Shown here in pieces: positions 1-9,655 of a stretch of 64,000 nt of DNA (position 1 is the first letter of the stretch; every line of letters begins with the position of its first letter). Under the pieces are notes generated by a model. That model saw nothing but the letters and a program-made list of their open reading frames with translations, made no database searches and was not told the origin of the DNA. Made by a program: the position numbers and the translations under genes. The DNA lies in contig CM069593.1 of assembly GCA_035771175.1 (NCBI GenBank), positions 33,368,741-33,432,740 on the forward strand, read 5' to 3'. This DNA comes from Paratinospora sagittata (Eukaryota > Streptophyta > Magnoliopsida > Ranunculales > Menispermaceae).

Positions 1-990
1 AAGAGTGTTTAAATAGAAGAAAGTCGTGTTTCTTGCATTCGCCCAAACAACCTTCGACAAGAATCAAAATTGCAAAAATGTCTTCAAGATAACCTCATTA
101 TTTCGCAAGTTCTTCATTTTATCCCTTTTGTTCTGAGATTTCCAGAGGCTATCTATTGTTTTAAACTGTAAGTATATGAAGTGTTCTCGGTAAGAAAACA
201 CATCAAACAAAAACACATCACCTGTATTTTTTTTCTAAGGGCTACAACTAATCATCAACAACACATCAAACAATTGCTATCGAAGTCTACAAAGATCATG
301 CTCGAAGAACGAAGACATATGTCATGTCTAATGCATTAGTTTGATCTTTGGTGGGTAGGGTAACTTGTCGATCAATCTCAGCACTAAAACTCTGAAAATT
401 GCAAAGTCTTCAAAATCACTTCGATATAGCATTTCATTTTGAAAAAAATGTTTTTCGAAAGGTTTTAATCATAATTTCAATGAGTTTTGAATTATTTAAA
501 ACTTTATAATCTTATACCAATATGTTTTGAGTCAATGGAATGGTTCTTTAGTTTTTCAAAAATAAGGCTATCTATCAATTTGCCAAAATTTTCCAGAAAG
601 CACTAGAGTACTATCAGTGTTGATAACACGCTGATAGGGTTCTATAATAAAACATTTGTTTTTCTAGAAAATTGTCTATACCGCACTATCCCCTTTGATA
701 ACTCGCTATAAAGCTGTTGCCGTGATCTTTCCATTTTTAGTAAAATGGGCAACAGCGCGCCATAGGCCTTGAAGTGTTCTCGGTATTCTTTTGCTCTTTG
801 ACCTGCAACTGCTAATTTTCTAAAGCCCTCATTCTCTGATTTTCAAAGATAGAACACAGACGATTTTTGCAAGTTAAACTGAGCTTTCCAAAGAGTGTTT
901 ACATAGAAGAAAGTCATGATTCTTGCATTTGCCCAAACTCTCTTGAAGATAACCTCATTATTTCGCAAGTTCTTCATTTTATCCCCTCTG
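1..990 (+). repeat. 1.19-kb satellite, + orientation, rearranged monomers
   Basis: This is the same tandem repeat that fills most of the window. It reads in + orientation from the motif AAGAGTGTTTAAATAGAAGA at position 1 to GTGCTGAGATT at 990-1000. The first monomer stops at about 770, within the segment that normally continues GATAACACGCTATCGG. It then carries a 15-bp patch, GAAGTGTTCTCGGTA (771-785), identical to sequence about 590 bp upstream, and resumes about 330 bp further along the monomer at TTTGCTCTTTGACCTGCAAC. No genes are seen. The only ORFs are satellite frames without meaningful starts. Confidence 0.9.
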
Positions 991-1020
991 TGCTGAGATT
1001 GATCGGGAGGTTGCCCTACA

Positions 1021-1025
1021 CACCT
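1021..1025. other. Target-site duplication CACCT, left copy of insertion 1
   Basis: CACCT stands immediately before TGTCACACCCC at 1026 and is repeated at 9656-9660 directly after ATTACA. Satellite sequence continues on both sides in the same (inverted) orientation, so the uninterrupted target read approximately CTACACACCTAAGATA. Confidence 0.93.
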
Positions 1026-2127
1026 TGTCACACCCCGCCCGTACTCCCCTAAACTGGCGGTACACTAACGGACGGGGCGCGCATTTGGAACAATTACAAT
1101 GGTAACAACAGATTGCAGCGGAAATACAGTATACACAGTACAAATCTGATTTCATTAAATTTAGAATACTTTTGTACATAAAATGGTCAAGGGAACATAC
1201 TCCCAAAATCCCCAATGAATCATACAAAGGGTACAAAATGTGGGCCCCATAACCTGCACCCAGTCCACCCTAATTTCCTGTGAAAGATTTGATAATAATA
1301 GAGTGAGCTTAACGCGCTCAGTGGGTAAATAGTGCATGAGTATAACAATTAATAAAGCATACTTCAATATCAAATATCTTAAATACACATGTGAGCATCA
1401 TAATCAATCAATATGTATGTATGCATGACACCGTCTCGTAATGGTTTGATGAACGTACATCGCCTGAATTCACGTACAGGAACGATGCTCTGAATTCACG
1501 TACTGATGTCCCTCCCCAGGTGTAGCCGGGTTCTCATGTACGTCCCTCTCCAGAGAAATATAATAAATAGCGAGCAATGCTCCTAACTATTCTATGAGTC
1601 ATAAACCATATACGTCCCTAGGTGGTGATATGTATGATGCCAATGCATGAACTGGTCTAGTCTTTTGGTCTGGTCTTTTGTTTGACATTTAGACTGACTT
1701 TGGCAACGTCTGGTGATCCTTATCAAGGTCGGTATCACGATGTGCAAGAATAGGACATTCAGTATTACTGTATAAGCTTATAGCTTTCAATAAGACCAAC
1801 TAGATCAGTCCCCAGTTGAGAGGTGAGACACAAGCTCTGCTTAAATACCAATTGCCTAGAGCAGCCCGCTGCCTCCCGTTCACTATTTAAAGTTACTGAG
1901 GACAAGACCGAGTCTAGTTGAGTCAGATTGGCTACAAATCCGGCATTATAACAGTGCAATACATGAATTCCAAATATACAGGCATAAGTGCGGCAGTATA
2001 AACAGTATATGACATAATGCAGTGTAAATGAATAGTAAACATAACAATAATTGAATGTAAACTTCAATAAAAGTTATGAAACACGCAAACCTATATTTCG
2101 TTCCCCACCTTCAGATAAAACTTCTTC

Positions 2128-2217
2128 TTTCAGATCTGGCGCTTTCCTCCGGACAGAACTTCGTTGCACCGCTTTCAGATTTGGCACTTTCCTCCGGACA
2201 GAACTTTGTTGCACCGC
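2128..2217 (-). repeat. 45-bp tandem duplication within LTR 1
   Basis: TTTCAGATCTGGCGCTTTCC at 2128 is repeated at 2173 with a few substitutions, giving a period of 45 bp. The other LTR carries the same duplication at 9113 and 9158, so it predates this insertion. Confidence 0.85.
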
Positions 2218-2323
2218 ACCGAGAGTCTCGGACAGAGAGTCAAAAAATTAGAATGCGTGGAAAGGAGAAGAAATTCACAAGAGAAGGTGATTTGGTGTGA
2301 GGAATGAGAAATGAGGAGGTTTC

Positions 2324-2333
2324 TTATATAGAG
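2324..2333 (-). promoter_or_regulatory. TATA box of LTR 1
   Basis: The minus strand reads CTCTATATAAG, a good plant TATA box. It lies between the minisatellite and the presumed transcription start, which would be about 30 bp further at roughly 2290-2300. The identical site occurs at 9311-9320 in the other LTR. The assignment rests on the motif and its position in the LTR. Confidence 0.65.
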
Positions 2334-2341
2334 ATTTTTGC

Positions 2342-2632
2342 GCCTAAACGTTCGGGCATGCGCCTGAACGTTCTGGCATGCGCCTGTACGTTCTGGCATG
2401 CGCCTGAACGTTCTGGCATGCCTTGCGCCGGAACGTTCTGGCATGCGCCTGAACGTTCTGTCATGCGCCTGAACGTTCTGTCATGCGCCTGAACGTTCTG
2501 GCATGCGCTTGAACGTTTGGGCATGTATTGCGCCTGAACGTTCTGGCGTGCGCCTGAACGTTCTGTCATGCGCTCGAACGTTCTGGCATGCGTCTGAACG
2601 TTCTGTCATGCGCCTGAACGTTCGGGCGTTGC
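2342..2632 (-). repeat. 20-bp GAACGTTC minisatellite in U3, about 14 copies
   Basis: Fourteen imperfect copies of a roughly 20-bp unit, CATGCGCCTGAACGTTCTGG on the plus strand, each centred on the palindrome AACGTT. Two copies are spaced by short extra bases (CCTTG, TATTG). In sense orientation the array occupies the U3 promoter region and ends about 10 bp before the TATA box. The other LTR has about 13 copies in a different arrangement, so the array has gained or lost units since insertion or during reverse transcription. Confidence 0.92.
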
Positions 2633-2677
2633 CAAAATAGTAAATTTTTTTTTTTTTGTGAAATACAGGGTATTACA

Positions 2678-2690
2678 CTCTGCCCGCCTT
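2678..2690 (-). promoter_or_regulatory. Polypurine tract of insertion 1
   Basis: On the minus strand AAGGCGGGCAGAG lies directly against the LTR start TGTAATACCC, where the plus-strand primer of an LTR retrotransposon belongs. This also confirms that the element reads on the minus strand. Confidence 0.8.
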
Positions 2691-2916
2691 AAAGGGATTT
2701 CGCCCTCGAAATCAAGTCAAGTAGTGATGAGGGTTATCGGCTTGAGAAGTGGCCACAGGTTGATAAGGAGGCCACTGCAAGTGTGTATCACTATATCCAT
2801 TGATATTATTTTCAGACATCTGCGTAGTTATTGAAGTGAAACAATGGATCAAGATAGGTGTAGACAATGTTTCATCTTGTGATTGATAAGTGAAAATAAT
2901 ACAATGTATCACATCA
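2691..2916 (-). other. 3' untranslated region of insertion 1
   Basis: About 225 bp between the stop codon of the integrase tail and the polypurine tract. I see no coding signal or repeat here. Confidence 0.6.
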
Positions 2917-3437
2917 TCAGTTGGTACTAGAAAACAAATCAGGGTATTTCTGTTTAATTGTTGCTTCTAGTTCCCATGTGGCTTCCTCTACGCCGTGGTG
3001 ATCCCAGAGCACTTTCACAAGTGGTATGCTACGTCGCCGTAGTTCTTGAGTTTTTCGATCTAAAATCTTGATTGCTTTCTCCTGATACGTATTTCCATCC
3101 TCAACCCGAACCTCGACTGAAGGGATGATATGCGAAGGATCAGGACGATACTTGCGAAGCATAGATACGTGAAAAACGTCATGAACCTTAGGCATGGAGG
3201 ATGGAAGGGACAGACGATAAGCAAGTTTGCCAATACTTTCAATGATCTGAAATGGACCGATATATCGCGGGGAGAGCTTGCCTTTGATTCCAAAGCGTTT
3301 GACACCTCTTGTGGGCTGGACTTTCAGAAAAACAAAGTCCCCCTTATCAAATTCTAGAGGTTGTCTCCGCTTGTCAGCATAGCTCTTCTATCGACTTTGT
3401 GCAACGCGGAGTCGTTCCTTTACTAGTGTGAACTCTT
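2917..3437 (-). pseudogene. Integrase C-terminus with chromodomain-like tail (remnant)
   Basis: The minus strand encodes the end of a Ty3/gypsy integrase. A segment with LRVAQSR, then an in-frame TAG (3390-3388), then KSYADKRRQPLEF leads to the GPF/Y-type module (KGKLSPRYIGPFQIIE). This continues through VHDVFHVSMLRKY to a chromodomain-like tail (VKVLWDHHGVEEATWELE). The integrase zinc finger and D,D35E core are absent, removed by the deletion that joins this piece to reverse transcriptase at about 3440, and the frame is shifted relative to the upstream part. The intact relative in this window is 13660-15003. In family terms this region would contact chromatin and target integration; here it is a relic. 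Confidence 0.88.
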
Positions 3438-3440
3438 TGC

Positions 3441-4181
3441 CCAAGGTGATGAACTCTTTCGGATGAAGCCATTACTCTCTAATTCCTTAAGTTGTTTGTC
3501 TAATTCGACCAGTTCGACATTTGACATTCTGTATGGTGGAATGGAGATAGGCCCTGTCCCAGGTATGAGGTTGATCTCAAAATCGAATTTCTGAACTGGA
3601 GGTAGACCAGGAAGGTCATTAAGAAAAACTGTTGGGAATTCAGATATGACTGGAACATCATGTACTTCGAGAGGGTATAGTGCTGGTGAGTTGGTTTCAT
3701 TGCCAAGGGATAGAGCTCGAATTTGTGCCTTGAGAAGGGCAACTGTTGATTTGTGTATCCATTGCCTCGTTCCCTGAAGCTTGACCAACTCTCCTGTAGG
3801 CAAGGTTAACTGAACTTGCTTCTTCATACATTCGATCTTTGCATTCAGTGGTGTTAGCCAGTCCATGCCGAGGATGATGTCGAAGTCTTCAAAATCCATC
3901 ACAAAAAGATCGGCATATATTATATGTTCGGACATTCGAAGCTCACATCGAGAACACTGCAAGTTGACGTCAGCACCAAATCCGAAAGGTGATGTGACAT
4001 GGAGTGTGATGTTTGTGGGTTCAGGATGCATGCCTAAATGTCTTACAAATGCTGATGATATAAAAGAATGCGTAGCACCTGAATCAAACAAAACATGCAC
4101 CATTGTATTGAACAAAGGAAAGGTACCTTCGAAGTCATTGTTGTCTAGTAGGGGATGTTGAGCGATGGTGAATGCTCGGCC
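3441..4181 (-). pseudogene. Protease and reverse transcriptase N-terminus (truncated pol)
   Basis: This continues gag in the same frame after the TAG at 4184-4182. The aspartic protease motif VLFDSGATHSFIS lies at about 4091-4053, with the catalytic Asp at 4085. A spacer follows, then the reverse transcriptase N-terminal segment (ISIPPYRMSNVELVELDKQL) ending at SSSPW (3443-3441). There the sequence jumps to the integrase tail, and the frame runs into TAG at about 3425-3423. The fingers/palm regions with the YxDD motif, RNase H and the integrase core are missing. The annotated open stretch begins at a TTG, not an ATG, as expected for part of a gag-pol polyprotein. Confidence 0.9.
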
Positions 4182-5468
4182 CTAATTCCGTTGACCCTGG
4201 TTCTGCTGGTTCTGCCTGGGTTGGGCATTAGCAGCAGGTGGTGCTTGTTAGACTGGAATAGCCGGAATATGTTGCTGAAGGTGCGGACAAAGATGTTTTA
4301 CATGGCCTTTCTGGCCGCAGTTGAAACATGTCGGATGATACTGCGGATGGTTCTGTTGGCCATGTTGATTGTTCTGCTGGCCATGCTGAATGTGGTGTCG
4401 ACCACCACCTCTGCCATTGCCATTTCGACGGCCACCTCTTCCATAACGACCTCCGCGGCCATGATTTCGGAAACCCTGATGGTTAGGGTTAGAAGGTTCA
4501 GCCGCAGGTGTTGTGGCCTCATTCTTCGAAACCGGGGCTGTGAGGGCTGCGTTTTGATTGTAGTAGGGCTTTTTCTTGTTGCCCTGGTGCAAGCCTTGTT
4601 AGAAAAACGTTGCAGGTCGTTTGCCCTTATTCATTCGCTGTTCCTGTAAGAGCTTCTCTTGGTCAAAGCTCATGGCCTTGTCAACTACCTCTTTGTAAAT
4701 CTTGAGATCCAAGATCGATAAGGCTTGCTAAATGTCAAGGCGAAGGCCATTATAAAATTTCTCAGTCTTATCTCGCTCCGTTGAGATGGTGAAGAGAGAG
4801 TAGACGGATAATTCTTTGAATTTTCCAGCATATTCTCTGACGGTCATGGTGCCTTGGTATAACTTAGCGAAGTCCTGTCGCTTCTGCTTCGTCACCGTGC
4901 TGGAAAAATACTCATCAATAAACATTGACTCGAACTGTTGCCAAGTCATATCGGCTATGTTGACCCGTGGGTCTTCTTTCACTGTGATCCACCATTTGTT
5001 TGCTCCACCAACAAGTTGGTAGGTCGCTAGTGGAATTTTGCGAGTCTCATCGACTCCCATGGCATCAAGAGCCTTCTTTGACTCATCCAGCCACTTTTGC
5101 ACCTCATCAGGATCAATGGTGCCATCGAAAATAAGAGGTTGTAGCCGCTTGTATTTAGTAATCTGATCGGTTTGAGCTTCCGATCCAAACTTTACAGGTG
5201 CTTGAACCGTGGTAACCTGACTGGTCGCGGTCTCACAAACGACCGTTTGAACAGTAACTTTTATTGCTTCAATAAACCCAGCAAAAAAGGTTTCCATGCT
5301 CGAAGGCATAGTAAAGGGTGTGGGTGGGGGTGGTATTGCCTGCCCAGATGTAGTGCCAGTGTTGGGTGTGGCCTATGCTCTTGTCGAAGGCGTTGGTTCC
5401 TGAATCTCAGGAGTTGCCTCCACTGCGGGACGAACAGTACGTGGCCTTCCTCTCTTCCTGGTTTGCAT
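4182..5468 (-). pseudogene. gag (capsid/nucleocapsid) with several premature stops
   Basis: The gag start is placed at ATG 5468 (MQTRKRGRPRTVRPAV), giving a basic N-terminus. The Retrotrans_gag-like core follows (WLDESKKALDAMG, then WWITVKEDPRV, then FESMFIDEYF and VREYAGKF, at about 5100-4800). A Gly/Arg/Asn/Gln-rich stretch precedes one CCHC zinc knuckle (CFNCGQKGHVKHLC, about 4328-4287) that would bind packaged RNA. The frame stays the same through protease, so gag and pol were one polyprotein. In-frame stops lie at 5375-5373 (TAG), 4730-4728 (TAG), 4601-4599 (TAA), 4250-4248 (TAA) and 4184-4182 (TAG). No frameshift is needed to read across these, so the damage is mostly point mutation. 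Confidence 0.9.
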
Positions 5469-6250
5469 TTCCTCACTGGCAAGGAGAAAATAAAACAAAG
5501 ATTAAGAAACTGTAGTCAAGTATAATGTTATAGTATACTCAGCAACAATTTTGAGAGTACTGCAATAAAAAATCGCCTATTTTTCTAAGTATAGTGTAAG
5601 GTTTTTGCTGAGGAATCAAAGAATCTTATATATCTCATATGTTTGGCCATGGTGTAAAAACAACAAGGTTAGGATGTTTATATAATAAGTACAAAATTGT
5701 GCAAGTATTTCAAAAGATTTGGTTTTGGTCTTTGTGAACATACATATATTTCATTGAAAATCCATACGAGTCATAAGAAGTCTAAGATTTGCCTCGGTAA
5801 ATAGCCTGAGCTAACGTTCTATCGCAATCTTATGCATTCAGACGCTTACTCTTAGTCTTTTCGATTATTATCCAAGTTCATGTGTCCCATACCACATGAA
5901 TTTAGTAATAAGGGTGTCAACCAAGTTAAGTTGTATGAGCACGGTCTCTAAAAACATTGGCTGAATAGAAGTTCACTAATAGTATCGTCCAAATTTACTC
6001 GTCCCATACCGTGTAAACTTAGTGATAATATTAGTAATGCAACTTTCTCCAAATGTTTCTTTTCACACAAGGTCATGGGTTTTCTTACTTCCACATTTTA
6101 TTTAGTATCTTCCAATTTTGTTGTGTCCCATACCACTCCAAAGTTAGTGATACAAAAGAAAAAATGGTTGAAAGTCGACCCACCAAAGATAGTCTGTAAA
6201 CAAAACAATTTCATTCATATATATCAAAGAAAAGTTTACAATGCCAGTAA
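5469..6250 (-). other. Non-coding spacer with a diffuse ~120-bp repeat
   Basis: I find no gene here. Three related segments, each containing GTCCCATACC followed by a TTAGTGATA-like end, occur near 5882-5910, 6000-6030 and 6122-6153. The spacing is about 117-124 bp, so part of this spacer looks like a decayed tandem triplication. The stretch separates the extra ORF from gag in sense orientation. Confidence 0.6.
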
Positions 6251-7794
6251 TTAATTGTGACTTTCGTGTCTACTACCGCTCCTTCGAGATCTACTGCTAC
6301 GTAGAGAACGACTACTAACAGAAGGCTGAGAGTTTGCATGCTCTGCGTCGGAGTTGTGCAAATGAGTTAATATATTAGTGTGGCTCTCTTTCAGTGCAGC
6401 AATATTGGATGCCATTTCATCTAACCGTTCAAGTAGGTTAGTCGGTTGTCCCATTGGTGGTTGATGGGTTGTTTGTCCCGTAGGAGAAGGGTAGGCCATA
6501 AACATTGGGGGAAAGTATGGGTTCAAAGGTGGAAGGTAGTTGGTTTGATTGTGCGGGGATCCCTAACTGGAACCCCATGGATATTTGGATTTGTTTGTGG
6601 TGAAAAAGTTTGAAACAATGGGCTTATCGGGATGTTTTGTCCTCCAAGGTTTGGTGACGTCCAATATTGTTGTTGTTGGTTCACAGCAACTTGTGGAACT
6701 GGCTGATACTGTACCGTAGGAGTTGGAAATCTTTGGTACGAAGTGGTGCCTGGAGTGGGCACGTTCCACGTTGGTGGATTTGCTTGCGTACCTTGTCTAT
6801 CATGACTTTGTGTAGGTTGATTTAGTGTGGCATATAATTCTTCGTCAGTGAATGGTCGATCGGTTGGATCACTATTCGGGGCTGGGTCTGATGTAGGATT
6901 TGGATGTGAATCATTATTTGGCCCTTCTTGGACGGGCATCTTGCGTCGACTTTTGCGAAGGCAACGCCCATGCTGGTCTCTCATTCTTTCGGCATTTCTT
7001 ATTTTCGTGCGAAATACCTCTTCGTCAGTTACTCCTCCACTTGTGCCATATGTCTTGGAGATAGAGGATGCTGTAACTGGTTCAGTGATGAGCTTTGACG
7101 TTCCATCGAAAGTGGCGACGTTTGCCTCGTATAGTATCCTCATAGTCAAGACTCCATAGCCGAGGAATTCTTTTCTCAAAGGGTTTTGTATCACCCTCAA
7201 CATTTGTTGGATGATGATGTGTGGTAGGGAGACCTTTATTTTCTGCTCTATGCAATACAACACAAGGAGTTGAGCCCTTGACATAGTGCCTCTAGTCCCC
7301 CTTTCTGGCAAGATGTTGCCGTATACAATCTTTCCGAGGCCGGCAAGAGATGGCTTAAGATGATTGGTTGGGAGGTTGGTGTATGTTGATTGTTCATTAG
7401 ATTCTGCGATCTCTGCAACTGTCTGGGGTTCATGTGGATCAATAATCCTTTCCTCAATCGGAATCTCCAAAAGTTGAGCAATAAGTTCGACGTTGATAGA
7501 AATTTTTATCCCCATAACTGTTGTCTCCAATACAGGGCAGATTCCCTCTTCTAGAAGTCCTACGTAATTCATGGCTTCGTAGAAGGATCTGACCAAGTTG
7601 TAAGAGATTTGTCCCTCGACTTTGGTTATATTTAACCAATCCAATGTTGTGAGTTTGTCGTGAAGGATTGGGCGGAGGCGGAGATCTTTATTGTTGATGC
7701 TCCTCATGGTAATAACCTCTCTTTTGGACAATTCCGTTAGTCTAGTGGGAATTGTTTCCCGGCTAGTGGAAGTTGTTCCTTCCCTTGAGGTCAT
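6251..7794 (-). pseudogene. ORF resembling the plant transposon-associated protein domain, frameshifted
   Basis: A minus-strand ORF from ATG 7794 (MTSREGTTSTS) to TGA at 6523, 423 residues, with a second overlapping frame to 6251. Residues about 45-200 (LDWLNITKVEGQISYNLVRS, then FYEAMNYVG, then GIKISINVELIAQLLEIP) resemble the plant-specific 'putative plant transposon protein' domain often found near plant retroelements; its biochemical role is unknown. The C-terminal half is Pro/Gln/Asn-rich and disordered. The second frame continues with a Pro-rich segment, a short possible coiled coil (LLERLDEMASNIAALKESHT) and an Arg/Ser-rich end, so one frameshift near 6550 probably splits an originally longer protein. 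It lies between the truncated 5' LTR and gag, an unusual place, and may be captured DNA. Recognition is by eye; the domain call is moderate. Confidence 0.5.
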
Positions 7795-8223
7795 TCTTTT
7801 GCTGAAAGAAAAATAAATTTGTGTGAAAGACACAAAATATATTCCTAATATTTTAAAGATTTATGCCTTGTCTGCTATTTTCGAGTTTTCTTTTGATGTT
7901 TATACCATCATGAAATTTTCTTCATTACTGATTTGATGTATATATGTCGTATTCACATATGAATATATAGACATATTTAATCATAACTATATATAGTTTC
8001 CAAAAATCAACTATTTGAAATATGTATATATGTCGTATTCACATATGAATGTATAGACATATTTAATGATAACTATAGTTTCCATAAATCAACTATATAT
8101 ATATATTTGAAATTAAACTATATAAAAATCATATATAGTTGTTTTTAATCCAAATCTTAACTATATATATAATTCATATATATATAGTTTTAGATATATC
8201 AAATCAAATTTTTTTTAATTTTT
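7795..8223. other. AT-rich spacer with an 86-bp imperfect tandem duplication
   Basis: Very AT-rich DNA without coding potential. ATGTATATATGTCGTATTCA starts at 7936 and again at 8022 (86-bp period), followed by several ATATATAGTT-type short repeats to about 8200. It ends in a T-rich run against the truncated inner end of the 5' LTR at 8224. The region where a primer-binding site should lie shows no tRNA-complementary motif that I can recognise. Confidence 0.75.
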
Positions 8224-9310
8224 TGTGGGCCCCATAACCTGCACCCAGTCCACCCTAATTTCCTGTGAAAGATTTGATAATAATGGAGTGAGCTTAACGC
8301 GCTCAGTGGGTAAATAGTGCATGAGTATAACAATTAATAAAGCATACTTCAATATCAAATATCTTAAATACACATGTGAGCATCATAATCAATCAATATG
8401 TATGTATGCATGACACCGTCTCGTAATGGTTTGATGAACGTACATCGCCTGAATTCACGTACAGGAACGATGCTCTGAATTCACGTACTGATGTCCCTTC
8501 CCGGGTGTAGCCGGGTTCTCATGTACGTCACTCTCCAGAGAAATATAATGAATAGCGAGCAATGCTCCTAACTATTCTATGAGTCATAAACCATATACGT
8601 CCCTAGGTGGTGATATGTATGATGCCAATGCATGAACTGGCCTAGTCTTTTGGTCTGGTCTTTTGTTTGACATTTAGACTGACTTTGGCAACGTCTGGTG
8701 ATCCTTATCAAGGTCGGTATCACGACGTGCAAGAATAGGACATTTAGTATTACTGTATAAGCTTATAGCTTTCAATAAGACCAACTAGATCAGTCCCCAG
8801 TTGAGAGGTGAGACACAAGCTCTGCTTAAATACCAATTGCCTAGAGCAGCCCGCTGCCTCCCGTTCACTATTTAAAGTTACTGAGGACAAGACCGAGTCT
8901 AGTTGAGTCAGATTGACTACAAATCCGGCATTATAACAGTGCAATACATGAATTCCAAATATACAGGCATAAGTGCGGCAGTATAAACAGTATATGACAT
9001 AATGCAGTGTAAATGAATAGTAAACATAACAATAATTGAATGTAAACTATAATAAAATTTATGAAACACGCAAACCTATGTTTCGTTCCCCACCTTCAGA
9101 TAAAACTTCTTCTTTCAGATATGGCGCTTTCCTTCGGACAGAACTTCGTTGCACCGCTTTCAGATCTGGCGCTTTCCTCCGGACAGAACTTTGTTGCACC
9201 GCACCGAGAGTCTCGGACAGAGAGTCTCAAAAACTTAGAATGCGTGGAAAGGAGAAGAAATTCACAAGAGAAGGTGATTTGGTGTGAGGAATGAGAAATG
9301 AGGAGGTTTC

Positions 9311-9320
9311 TTATATAGAG
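9311..9320 (-). promoter_or_regulatory. TATA box of the 5' LTR
   Basis: The same CTCTATATAA motif on the minus strand as in the other LTR, 10 bp downstream (in sense) of the last minisatellite unit. As the 5' LTR copy it would be the one that drives transcription of the element. Confidence 0.65.
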
Positions 9321-9326
9321 ATTTTT

Positions 9327-9592
9327 GCGCCTGAACGTTCCGGCATGCTTTGTGCCTGAACGTTCTGGCGAACGTTCTGTCATGCGCCTGAACGTTCTGT
9401 CATGCGCCTGAACGTACTGTCATGCACCTGAACGTTCTGGCATGCGCCTGAACGTTTGGGCATGCATTGCGCCTGAACGTTCTGGCATGCGCCTGAAGTT
9501 CTGTCATGCGCCTGAACGTTCTGTCATGCGCCTGAACGTTCTGGCATGCGCCTGAACGTTCTGGCATGCGCCTGAACGTTCGGGCGTTGCCC
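9327..9592 (-). repeat. GAACGTTC minisatellite in the 5' LTR, about 13 copies
   Basis: About thirteen copies of the same 20-bp unit as at 2342-2632. Here one copy is shortened (GCGAACGTTCTGT), one has lost a base in the palindrome (TGAAGTTC) and one is AACGTACT. The unit order differs from that in the 3' LTR. Confidence 0.92.
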
Positions 9593-9655
9593 AAATAGTA
9601 ATTTTTTTATTTTTTTATTTTTTAATTTTTTTTTTGTGAAATACAGGGTATTACA

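Larger units (their letters stand above)
1026..2677 (-). repeat. 3' LTR of insertion 1 (complete, 1,652 bp)
   Basis: Positions 1239-2677 align almost base for base with 8224-9655, and the ends are TGTAATAC (sense start, at 2677) and GTGTGACA (sense end, at 1026). Sense order from 2677 is: T-rich stretch, AACGTT minisatellite, TATA box, a 45-bp tandem duplication (2128-2217), then a long R/U5-like region. The first 213 plus-strand bases (1026-1238) have no counterpart in the other LTR, which is truncated there. A 100-residue minus-strand frame inside (2067-1765) simply recurs, shortened, in the other LTR and is not credible as a gene. Confidence 0.92.
1026..9655 (-). mobile_element. Degenerate Ty3/gypsy chromovirus-type LTR retrotransposon (insertion 1)
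   Basis: An 8,630-bp element on the minus strand with TSD CACCT. In sense order it reads: 5' LTR (9655-8224, inner end missing), AT-rich spacer, an extra ORF related to a plant transposon-associated protein (7794-6251), spacer, gag (5468 onward), protease, start of reverse transcriptase, a deletion junction at about 3440, integrase C-terminus with chromodomain-like tail (to 2917), polypurine tract and 3' LTR (2677-1026). The outer LTR ends are TGTAATACCC and GTGTGACA. The gag zinc knuckle, the DSGA protease motif and the integrase tail VHDVFHVSMLRKY place it in the Ty3/gypsy chromoviruses, probably Tekay/Del-like. Several stop codons, the pol deletion and the missing primer-binding-site region mean it cannot encode its own movement. 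Confidence 0.92.
8224..9655 (-). repeat. 5' LTR of insertion 1, inner 213 bp missing
   Basis: Matches 1239-2677 with scattered substitutions and a different minisatellite copy number. Homology starts abruptly at TGTGGGCCCC (8224 = 1239), so the U5 end and the adjoining primer-binding site are lost. The outer end ATTACA at 9655 and TSD CACCT are intact. Judged by eye the two LTRs are highly similar outside the minisatellite, suggesting a fairly recent insertion despite the heavy coding damage. Confidence 0.92.

Noticed and set aside
1765..2067. 100-residue minus-strand ORF in the LTR
   Set aside because: It lies in the R/U5-like part of the LTR, recurs shortened at 8944-8750 only because the LTR is duplicated, and has no recognisable motif.
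2342..2632. CRISPR-like array
   Set aside because: Units are contiguous 20-bp tandem copies without unique spacers, inside a plant LTR; it is a minisatellite.
4155..4649. 164-residue plus-strand ORF
   Set aside because: It is the antisense shadow of the gag Gly/Arg-rich and zinc-knuckle region.
2917..5468. A plant pararetrovirus (caulimovirid) remnant
   Set aside because: LTRs with TSD, a polypurine tract, a gag with one CCHC knuckle and an integrase with chromodomain-like tail are diagnostic of Ty3/gypsy retrotransposons; no movement or coat protein signal is seen.
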